Assembly (NCBI GenBank): GCA_022842985.1
Contig: JALHON010000002.1
Coordinates: 1-55,685, forward strand
Source: Acidobacteriota bacterium
GTDB lineage: Bacteria; Acidobacteriota; Vicinamibacteria; Vicinamibacterales; UBA2999
Direction: 5' to 3'
Length of the DNA: 55,685 nt
The position numbers and the translations under genes were made by a program. Shown in pieces: positions 43,179 through 50,800 of this stretch (the first letter of the stretch is position 1; each line of letters opens with the position of its first letter). The notes under the pieces are model-generated. The model saw only the letters and a list, made by a program, of their open reading frames with translations, made no database searches and was not told where the DNA came from.

Positions 43179-43631
43179 ATGAGCACGATGACGTACGCGA
43201 ACCCCCGCCACGCGCCGGTGCGCACCGCGCGCCGCCTGAGCGCCACCGCCGACATGAACATCACGCCGATGATCGACGTGCTGCTCGTGCTGCTCGTCAT
43301 CTTCATGGCGGCGCTGCCGCTCTCGCAGACCGGGCTCGACGCCACCGTGCCGGCCGAGACGCAGCCGCAGGCCAGCACTTTCACGAGTGAGCAGATCGTG
43401 GTCGAGTACTCGGCGGCGCGTCAGCTCTCGATCAACCGCCAGGACGTCTCGCTCGGGCAGCTGCGCGAGCGTCTGCGATCGGTCTTCGCCGACCGGCGCG
43501 ACAAGACGCTCTACATCATGGGCGACGGCGTGCTGCGCTACGGCGAGGTGGTGGCCGTCATCGACGCCGCGAAGGGCGCCGGCGTGGACAAGGTGGGCAT
43601 CGTCACGCCGGCGATGCGCGGCCTGCGCTAG
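43179..43631 (+). CDS. exbD: Biopolymer transport protein ExbD/TolR family
   Basis: The 150-residue product has one N-terminal transmembrane helix preceded by the typical MNITPMIDVLLVLLVIFMAA motif, whose Asp carries the proton in ExbBD motors. The periplasmic part (LRERLRSVFADRRDKTLYIM, then YGEVVAVIDAAKGAGVDKVG) is the ExbD/TolR fold. It lies 4 nt after tonB. An ExbB-type partner must be encoded elsewhere. Confidence 0.9.
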   Translation: MSTMTYANPRHAPVRTARRLSATADMNITPMIDVLLVLLVIFMAALPLSQTGLDATVPAETQPQASTFTSEQIVVEYSAARQLSINRQDVSLGQLRERLRSVFADRRDKTLYIMGDGVLRYGEVVAVIDAAKGAGVDKVGIVTPAMRGLR

Positions 43632-43645
43632 ACGCGCGGCGCAGG

Positions 43646-45202
43646 TCAGACGACGGGGATGCCGCGGCTCTCGAGGGCCGCGCGCATCCGGCGCTGGGTG
43701 GTCTCGGCGTCGGCCGTCGCGTCGAGATGCACCCAGTCGGCCGGCGGCTGCACACGCGCCACCTGCTGACGCACGACGTCCGCATTCGCGTCCGAGGCAT
43801 CGTGCCGCCGCGCCGTGACGCGGCTCAGCAGCGTGGCATCCGGCGCCTCGAGCCACATCGCCGCGAAGGGCACCCCGGCGCGCGCGGCCACGTCGGCGAT
43901 GGCGGTGCGGGCGGGCGCTTCGGCATACACCGCGTCGCACACCACGGCGTGGCCGGTGGCGAGTGCGCTCGTGGCCAGTTCCGCCAGACGCGCGTAGACG
44001 CGCACGCCGACATCCGGCGCATAGGCGGCCGCCGGCAGCCTGTCGTCCGCGGGCACGCCGAACAGATCCTTGCGGATGATGTCACTCCGCAGGTGCACGG
44101 CACCGGGCACCGGCCCGAGGCCGGGTGCGAGTGTCGCGGCCTGCGTGGACTTGCCCGAGCCCGAGAAGCCGCCGATGGCGATGAGGCACGCCGGACGCGG
44201 CTCGAGCAGCGACTCGGCCAGCGCGAGATAGGTGCGGGCCGTGGCGGCGGCAGACGCGCGCGCCTCGCCGGTGGCCGCGAGTGTCGCCGCCGTGGCACTC
44301 GTCTTCGCGCGCACGGCGGCGCGGCAGGCGAGGAAGAGCGGCAGCACGGCGAGCCCGTCGAGGTCGCCGGTGGCGCGGGCGTACTCGTTCAGCACCACGT
44401 TGGCGTGGCGGCGCAGGCCGCGCCGCCAGAGGTCCATCAGCAGGAACGCCACGTCGTACCAGACGTCGATGTGTGAGATCGCGTCGTTGAACTCGACGGC
44501 GTCGAAGGGTGTGGGCCGGCCGTCGAGCAGCACGATGTTGCGCAGGTGGAGGTCGCCGTGGCACTGGCGCACGAGACCCCGCGCGGCGCGCTCGTCGAGC
44601 CGTGGGGCCAGACGTTCGAAGAGCGCGCGCGTCCGCGCGGTGAGCGCGTGGTGTCGCGCCTGCGGCAGTAGATCCCCGGGGAACGCCGCGAACGCCTCGG
44701 CGTTGCCGTCGATGACCCAGCGCATCGCCGCCGCGCCGCCGCGGCCGCGCGAGACGGCCGCCGTCGCGTGCATCGCCGCCACCGCCTGTCCGAGGGCCTG
44801 CATCGTGGGAAGGCCGAGCGCGTGGCGTTCGGCCAGCCGGTCGCCCAGGGCCTCGCTGTCGAAGCGGGTCATCTCGAGCAGCCACTCCACCGGCGCGCCG
44901 TGCCCGTCGATCGCGAGTGTGCCGCCGGCCTCACGCGTGAGCGGCACGACGCGGCGGTAGATCGACGGCGCCGTGCGCCCGTTGAGCGCCAGCTCGGCCT
45001 CGCAGCACCGCTTCCGCCGCTCGACGGTGGAGAAGTCGAGGTAGTCGTAGCGCACCGCCCGCTTGAGCTTGTACGCGCGGTCGCCGGCGAGGAACACCGA
45101 CGCACTGTGCGTGTCGATGCGTTCCACGGCGCGGCACGACGGACCGTAGGTGGCCGGTCGCGACAACGCGTCGAGCACCTCGCGCTGTTCGTCGATGACC
45201 AT
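43646..45202 (-). CDS. Fusion of aminoglycoside-phosphotransferase-like and P-loop kinase domains
   Basis: The product is 518 residues from ATG 45202. The N-terminal two-thirds is an APH-like kinase: VFLAGDRAYKLKRAVRYDYL with the Lys, and RQCHGDLHLRNIVLLDGRPT with the catalytic-loop H-G-D-x-H-x-x-N. The C-terminal third (from about residue 350) is a P-loop kinase: Walker A is GGFSGSGKST, and RSDIIRKDLFG follows, resembling gluconate/Zeta-toxin-like kinases. This COG2187/COG0645 combination is seen in other bacteria; its small-molecule target is unknown. It ends 15 nt from exbD, tail to tail. Confidence 0.85.
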   Translation of the reverse strand: MVIDEQREVLDALSRPATYGPSCRAVERIDTHSASVFLAGDRAYKLKRAVRYDYLDFSTVERRKRCCEAELALNGRTAPSIYRRVVPLTREAGGTLAIDGHGAPVEWLLEMTRFDSEALGDRLAERHALGLPTMQALGQAVAAMHATAAVSRGRGGAAAMRWVIDGNAEAFAAFPGDLLPQARHHALTARTRALFERLAPRLDERAARGLVRQCHGDLHLRNIVLLDGRPTPFDAVEFNDAISHIDVWYDVAFLLMDLWRRGLRRHANVVLNEYARATGDLDGLAVLPLFLACRAAVRAKTSATAATLAATGEARASAAATARTYLALAESLLEPRPACLIAIGGFSGSGKSTQAATLAPGLGPVPGAVHLRSDIIRKDLFGVPADDRLPAAAYAPDVGVRVYARLAELATSALATGHAVVCDAVYAEAPARTAIADVAARAGVPFAAMWLEAPDATLLSRVTARRHDASDANADVVRQQVARVQPPADWVHLDATADAETTQRRMRAALESRGIPVV

Positions 45203-45417
45203 TCCCCGGGCACTGCAAGCCTCGCGCCGCGGCTGCTCGTGCGCCTGCCGGCGCGACGGCGATGCCGGATTGGCCCAAGTGGCCGAAGTCACCGGGAATG
45301 GGTAGGGAATCTCCCGCGTGCGGCGCCGTCTGGTCGCGCGGGACGGCGCGCTTTTGCCGCCGAATACCGGCGCGGTGCGCGGCACCGATCTTGATGGGGT
45401 AGACGGTGGAGGGCGCA

Positions 45418-45738
45418 ATGGCAGACGTCACGGTACTCAGGGCCGAGTTCGAACGCCGGCTCGACGTGCTGCTGAGGCGCGTCGACCGGATCGCTGGAGA
45501 CCTCAGGAAGCCCGGCGACCCCGACTGGCAGGAGCGGGCCACCGAACTCGAGAACGACGACGTGCTCGAGGGGCTGGACGAGGCGAGCCGCGCGGAAGCC
45601 GCGGCGATTCGCGCGGCGCTCAGCCGGATCGATGCCGGCACGTATGGCCGCTGCGCCCGTTGTGGCCACGAGATCGGCGCCGCCCGCCTGGCGGCGCTGC
45701 CGAGCGCGACCACCTGCGTCGCGTGTGCCCGCGGCTGA
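45418..45738 (+). CDS. DksA/TraR-type C4 zinc-finger protein
   Basis: The product is 106 residues from ATG 45418, with GGTGGAGGG upstream. A helical part (EFERRLDVLLRRVDRIAGDL, then ATELENDDVLEGLDEASRAE) leads to the finger C-A-R-C-G-H-E-I and C-V-A-C, a complete C4 set. Family members enter the RNA polymerase secondary channel and tune initiation with ppGpp. The product is shorter than E. coli DksA (151), as in many TraR-like forms. The next gene follows 37 nt later. Confidence 0.85.
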   Translation: MADVTVLRAEFERRLDVLLRRVDRIAGDLRKPGDPDWQERATELENDDVLEGLDEASRAEAAAIRAALSRIDAGTYGRCARCGHEIGAARLAALPSATTCVACARG

Positions 45739-45775
45739 CACCGGGCGGCAGGTCCCGGAACCAAGGAGGGTGTGC

Positions 45776-46294
45776 GTGATTCATTTTGTCTCTGGTGACA
45801 TTCTGCTGTCGCGCGCGCAGGTGCTCGTGCACGGCGTCGCGCCGAACGACCCGATGACTCAGGGCCTGGCGCTCGCGATCCGGCAGAAGTACCCCGCGCT
45901 GCACAAGGACTTCCACCACTGGTGCCGCCAGCAGCATCCGAAGTCCGGCACGGTCTGGATGTGGGGAGCACCAGGAGGTGTGCGTGTCGTCCACGTGCTC
46001 ACGCAGGAGGGCGGATACGGCGCCGGCGCCAGGCCGGGACGCGCCACGCTGCACCACGTGCGCGACTCGCTGCGCGCGCTCGCGAAGATGGCCGTGCAGG
46101 AATCGTTCACGTCGCTGGCCGTGCCGCGCCTGGCCACCGGCGTCGGCGCGCTGAGTTGGGGAGACGTGCTGCCGATCGTCGAAGACCGGCTGGGCGAACT
46201 GGCGATACCGGTCTACGTCTACGCCGAGTACCGGCCCGGACGCATCGCCCACGAGCCCGGCCTGCCCGCGCCGGCCGTCGCCGCGGCCTGCTGA
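45776..46294 (+). CDS. Macro-domain (ADP-ribose-binding/hydrolysing) protein
   Basis: The product is 172 residues from the GTG at 45776, with AAGGAGGG 5 nt upstream; no ATG is available before the domain. FVSGDILLSRAQVLVHGVAP is the macro-domain opening (G-D-I then substrate loop). MTQGLALAIRQKYPALHKDF and PRLATGVGALSWGDVLPIVE match the TARG1/YmdB-like branch, where the later loop contacts ribose. It could remove ADP-ribose from proteins or O-acetyl-ADP-ribose in the cytoplasm. No ADP-ribosyltransferase partner is adjacent. Confidence 0.85.
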   Translation: MIHFVSGDILLSRAQVLVHGVAPNDPMTQGLALAIRQKYPALHKDFHHWCRQQHPKSGTVWMWGAPGGVRVVHVLTQEGGYGAGARPGRATLHHVRDSLRALAKMAVQESFTSLAVPRLATGVGALSWGDVLPIVEDRLGELAIPVYVYAEYRPGRIAHEPGLPAPAVAAAC

Positions 46295-46312
46295 CGCGCC
46301 CCCTGAACGGCA

Positions 46313-46346
46313 AACGGCCCCGCGGGAGCGCTCCCGCGGGGCCGTT
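46313..46346. terminator. Large perfect palindrome, candidate bidirectional terminator
   Basis: AACGGCCCCGCGGGAGC (46313-46329) is followed at once by its exact complement (46330-46346), giving 17-bp arms. It sits between the convergent macro-domain and metK genes, where a shared terminator is expected. The flanks are only weakly T-rich, so Rho-independent action is not certain. Confidence 0.65.
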
Positions 46347-46410
46347 GTCATGTGTCCGTTCGTCCGCTGCTGAGCCCCGGGCCCCCGGGCCCCGAGACCC
46401 GCCGGAAATC

Positions 46411-47574
46411 CTAGAGGGCCTTGAGCAGCGCCTTCACCTTGTCGGTCGCTTCCCAGGTCATGCCCTTCTTGCCGAAGTGGCCGTAGTTGGTCGTCTGCGA
46501 GTAGATCGGGCGGCGCAGGTTGAGCTGGTCGATGATGTCGGCCGGCTGGAAGCTGAACACGCGGTTCACGGCGCGGACGATCTTCGAGGCCGGCACCGTG
46601 GACGTGCCGAACGTGTCGATGTGCACGCTGACCGGATCGGGGTAGCCGATCGCGTAGGCGAACTGCACTTCGCAGCGCTCGGCGAGCTTGGCCGCCACGA
46701 TGTTCTTCGCCACCCAGCGGCCCATGTAGGCGGCGCTGCGATCGACCTTGCTCGGATCCTTGCCCGAGAAGGCGCCGCCGCCGTGCCGGCCCATGCCGCC
46801 GTAGCTGTCGACGATGATCTTGCGGCCGGTGAGGCCGGTGTCGCCCTGCGGCCCGCCGATGACGAAGCGCCCGGTCGGGTTGATGAGGAACTGCGTCTTG
46901 TCCGAGAGCATCTTCGCCGGCAGCACCTTGCGGATGACGTGCTCGATGCAGAAGCGCTCGATCTCGCTGTGCTTGACGTCGGCGGCGTGCTGGGTCGAGA
47001 TGACGACGTTCGAGATGGCGACCGGCCTGCCGTTCTCGTAGACGACCGAGACCTGTGACTTGGCGTCGGGGCGCAGCCACGGCACCGCGCCGCTCTTGCG
47101 GATCTTCGTGAGCTCGCGGCCGAGGCGGTGCGCGAACATGATCGGCGCCGGCATGAGCTCCGGCGTCTCGTTGCTGGCGTAGCCGAACATCAGGCCCTGG
47201 TCGCCGGCGCCCTGCTTGGCGGTCTTCTTGCCGACGGCCTTGCGGGCATCGACGCCCTGCGCGATGTCAGGGGACTGCTGGGTGACCAGCAGATTGATGA
47301 AGACCTTGTCGGCGTGGAAGACGTCGTCGTCGTTGACGTAGCCGATTTCGCGGATGGCATCGCGGGCGATCTTCTCGAAGTCGAGCTTCGCCTTGGTCGT
47401 GATCTCGCCGCCGATGACCACGACGTTCGACTTCACGAAGGTCTCACAGGCCACACGGCTGTACTTGTCGGTCGTGAGGCAGGCGTCGAGGACGGCGTCG
47501 GAAATCGTGTCGGCGACCTTGTCGGGATGTCCCTCACCCACGGACTCCGACGAGAAGATGTATCGATCGGTCAT
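46411..47574 (-). CDS. metK: S-adenosylmethionine synthetase
   Basis: The product is 387 residues, the usual family length. It makes S-adenosylmethionine from methionine and ATP in the cytoplasm. Signatures are complete: [20 protein letters not shown] at the N-terminus, the [12 protein letters not shown] motif near residue 120, and [19 protein letters not shown] (P-loop-like) near 268. It starts at ATG 47574 with GGAG 5 nt upstream. The leader upstream contains a promoter, a SAM-II-like pseudoknot and an intrinsic terminator, so transcription is probably switched off by the enzyme's own product. Confidence 0.97.
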   Translation of the reverse strand: MTDRYIFSSESVGEGHPDKVADTISDAVLDACLTTDKYSRVACETFVKSNVVVIGGEITTKAKLDFEKIARDAIREIGYVNDDDVFHADKVFINLLVTQQSPDIAQGVDARKAVGKKTAKQGAGDQGLMFGYASNETPELMPAPIMFAHRLGRELTKIRKSGAVPWLRPDAKSQVSVVYENGRPVAISNVVISTQHAADVKHSEIERFCIEHVIRKVLPAKMLSDKTQFLINPTGRFVIGGPQGDTGLTGRKIIVDSYGGMGRHGGGAFSGKDPSKVDRSAAYMGRWVAKNIVAAKLAERCEVQFAYAIGYPDPVSVHIDTFGTSTVPASKIVRAVNRVFSFQPADIIDQLNLRRPIYSQTTNYGHFGKKGMTWEATDKVKALLKAL

Positions 47575-47589
47575 AACGCTCCAGAAACG

Positions 47590-47612
47590 AAAAAAGCCCG
47601 CGAGTCGCGGGC
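47590..47612 (-). terminator. Intrinsic terminator in the metK leader
   Basis: On the minus strand, GCCCGCG-ACT-CGCGGGC forms a perfect 7-bp stem with a 3-nt loop, followed directly by six T residues. It lies between the aptamer and the metK RBS. Its 5' arm also pairs with bases of the aptamer's 3' end (see riboswitch entry). Confidence 0.9.
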
Positions 47613-47691
47613 CATCCGCGACTTAGATAGAACTCAACCGGGGGTCATGGAACCCCGGGACGCGGCCCATCAAGTCGGGAAATCGCCGCGT
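47604..47691 (-). ncRNA. Candidate SAM-II-class riboswitch controlling metK by attenuation
   Basis: On the minus strand, P1 is a 7-bp stem, ACGCGGC (47685-47691) with GCCGCGT (47660-47666). Its loop holds GATTT-CCCGACTTGAT. The bases CGACTTGAT (47669-47677) pair with ATCTAAGTCG (47619-47628), with one bulged base, closing an H-type pseudoknot. An extra 6-bp hairpin CCGGGG/CCCCGG (47638-47658) sits in the connecting loop, as in SAM-II members with an extended L3. The core order (G-AUUU, CCG, CUUG, then CUAA) follows SAM-II. GTCGCGG (47616-47622) can instead pair with CCGCGAC (47604-47610), an antiterminator excluding both pseudoknot and terminator. Confidence 0.75.
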
Positions 47692-47704
47692 CAGATGACG
47701 ATGC

Positions 47705-47734
47705 AGTATCACCGGCCGAGTCTGGGGGTGTCAA
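47705..47734 (-). promoter_or_regulatory. metK promoter
   Basis: On the minus strand, TTGACA (47729-47734) matches the -35 consensus exactly. After 18 nt comes GATACT (47705-47710), four of six to the -10 consensus. Transcription would start near 47698, a few bases before the riboswitch P1 stem. Confidence 0.75.
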
Positions 47735-47825
47735 CCGGTCGGCGCTTGCCAGCGCTGCCCGGCCCTGCGACGAATAGTCGTGCAGTGCTGTGCACGTGCC
47801 TGCACTGGAGGCCTGTCGACTTCAG

Positions 47826-47831
47826 TAAGAT
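47826..47831 (+). promoter_or_regulatory. Putative -10 box of the giant repeat-protein gene
   Basis: TAAGAT precedes ATG 47859 by 27 nt, with GGCAGG shortly before the start as a weak RBS. No clear -35 is visible. Confidence 0.35.
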
Positions 47832-47858
47832 GCGGCCACACCACATCGGCAGGTCCCC

Positions 47859-50800
47859 ATGAAAACTTTAGCTTCCCATCGCCTCCTCACCGCTGCGGCG
47901 ATCGTCGCGCTCGTCGTTTTTGGCACGCCCCGGCGCCCGATGGCGGCCGGCCCCATCTCCGGTGTGGTCTTCGAGGACTTCAATGGCAACGGGGTGCGCG
48001 ATTCCAGCACGACCGTGCCGAGTAACGGCAACGGCGTGACGGCCCTCGCCGTCGATCGCGGTGTGGCGGGCGTGGTCGTGACCGTGTTCGATGGCGCTGG
48101 CGCGCTGCAGGGCTCCGCGACCACCGACGCGTCTGGCGCCTACATCGTGGCCGCGACCGGCACCGGGCCCTACCGGGTCGAGTTCACCGGGCTGCCGGCC
48201 GGTTACGTGCCGTCGCGGTTCGGCGCCGGGCCTGCCGGCAACGGCACGACGGTGCAGTTCGTGCCCGACGGGCCGTCGAGCAACGTGAACCTCGGTATTC
48301 TCGAGCCGACCCTCTTCTGCCAGAACAACCCGACCTTCGTCACGAGCTGCTTCGTCTTCGGCGACCAGACCACCGGTGCCTTCAACGCCGATCCCGTGGT
48401 CGTCGACTTTCCCTACTCTGCCGGCGGCCTGGGCGGTGTGCTCGATCCGTACAACCAGCCCGAAACCCACGCGCTGATGGTTCCGGCCAACCAGGCCGGC
48501 TCCGTCTACGGCATGGCCTACCGGCCCGACACGAACACCGTGTACGCCGGGGCCTTCATGAAGAAGCACGCCGGCTTCGGCGCCGGCGGCACCGGTGCCA
48601 TCTACGCCATCAACCCGACGACGGGGGCGACGACGCTCTTTGCCGATCTGAACGCCATCTTCGGCGCCGGCACCGCCGGCTTCGACCCGCACGATCCGGC
48701 CGACTACGTCCGCGACAATGACAACGTCGCCTGGGACGCCGTCGGGAAGGTGGCGCTCGGCGGGCTCGAAGTGTCGCCGGATGGGTCCACGCTCTATGTC
48801 GTGAACCTCGCCGACCGTCAGGTCTACGCGCTGCCCACCGCGGGTCCGCTCACGAACCTGACCGTACGGCGCGTGCCCATCCCGCTCGACGCTCCGGGGG
48901 CCACCGGAGGTGGTGCGGACCTCCGGCCATTCGCCCTGCAGTGGCATCGTGGCCGTCTGTACGTGGGCGTCGTGAACTCGGCGGAAGCGCCGGCTCGACC
49001 ACGGCCGATCTGCGCGCCTATCTCTACGCCCTCGACCCGTCGACGCTCACCTTCAGCCCGGCCCCGCTCTTCCAGTTCGCGCTCGACTACCCGCGCGGCA
49101 ACGTCCAGACCTTCAACGGCGCCGGCCCGGCCGCATGGAATCGGTGGACGCCCGGCTTTGCGACGCAGTCTCCGACCGGGGTGGGCTCCTATCCGCAGCC
49201 GATGGTCGCCGGGATCGCGTTCGACGTCGAGGGCAACCTGACGATCGGTCTGCGCGATCGCGCCGGCGACCAGTTCGGGTTCTTCGCCCAGGACAACCCC
49301 GGCGATCCCACGCTGTGGGAAGGCGTGGGCGGCGGTGACACGCTGCGCGCCGCGATCACGACGCCTGGCAATCTGGCGTCCGGCTGGACGCTCGAGTTCA
49401 ATGCGCAGGCCGGCACGGTCGGACCGACGGCCGGCGTGGGGAACGGCCAGGGGCCGGGCTCCGGCGAGTTCTACTTCGACGACGCATATCCCGGGTATCA
49501 CGACGAATTGTCGGGTGGTGCAGTGCTGCAGTTGCCAGGCCATCAGGACGTCGTGTCCTCCGCGTTCAATCCGGGGATTGCCCTGCGCAGCGGCGGGTTC
49601 ATCTGGTTCAACCAGCTCACCGGCGCGAAGTCCAAGGGATACAAGCTCTACAGCACCGGCCTGCCCAGCGGCACGCTGGGCACCTTCAGCAAGGCGAACG
49701 GCTTCGGCGAGATGGTGGCCCTCTGCCAGGCCGCTCCACTCGAGGTCGGGAACCGCGTGTGGGATGACATCGACGGTGATGGCGTGCAGGACGCGGGTGA
49801 GCCCGGGCTCGACGGCGTGACCGTGACGCTCGTCGGCCCCGGCGGCGCCGTCCTGGCGTCGGTGGTCACGGCCAATGGTGGCCAGTACTACTTCTCGTCT
49901 GGTCCTGGAACGAACACCGGGAACGCCGCGTACGGCATCACCGGGCTCACGGCCAACACGCCGGGATTCCGCCTGCGCATCGACACCAGCCAGGGCGCCC
50001 TCGGCGGTCGCGCGCTGACGCTGCGCGACACCGATGGCTCGGCCAACGGCGACAGCCGCGATTCCGACGGCACCCTCATCGCGGGCAATGCCGACGTGGT
50101 GTTCAACACCGGTGCGGCCGGTGCCACCAACCACACCTACGATTTCGGCTTCACGAACGTCGCGCCGCCGAGCGTCTCCCTCGGCGACCTGGTCTGGCTC
50201 GACCTCAACAACAACGGCGTGGCGGAGCTGGGCGAGCCGGGCATCCAGGGGGTGACCGTCCGTCTCATCGCCGCCAACGGCACGACGGTGCTGGCGACGA
50301 CGACGACCGACCCGCTCGGCCTGTATCTGTTCCCGGCACTGACGCCGGGGGCATATTTCGTCGAGGTCGACCGCACGAGTGCGCCGCTGACCGGCTACCT
50401 GTCGAGCACCGATATCGTCAGTTCGGCGAACCCGGACAACAACGTGAACAACGACGACAACGGCGTCGTCGTGACGGCGAGCGCCGTGCGCAGCGGCCAG
50501 GTCACGCTGACCGTGGGCGGCGAACCGGTGGACGACGGTGATGCCGACGCCAGCTCGAATCTGTCGGTCGACTTCGGCTTCGTGCGCACCCTGAGCCTCG
50601 GCAACCTGGTGTGGGCCGACACCAATGACAACGGCGTCGTCGATGGCGGCGAAGCCGGCATCGGCGGCGTGACGGTCCGTCTCATCGCCGCCGACGGCGT
50701 GACCGTGTTGCAGACCACGACGACCAACGCCAACGGGTTCTACCTGTTTGCCGGTCTCGTGCCCGCCACCTACTTCGTCGAGGTCGTGCCACCGCCCGGG

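Noticed and set aside
43646-45202. Aminoglycoside resistance gene
   Set aside because: The APH-like motifs are shared by many small-molecule kinases, and the fusion to a P-loop kinase matches a housekeeping COG2187/COG0645 type.
47590-47691. SAM-I (S-box) or SAH riboswitch
   Set aside because: No four-way junction with kink-turn and no SAH-type core; the pseudoknot topology and core order fit SAM-II better.
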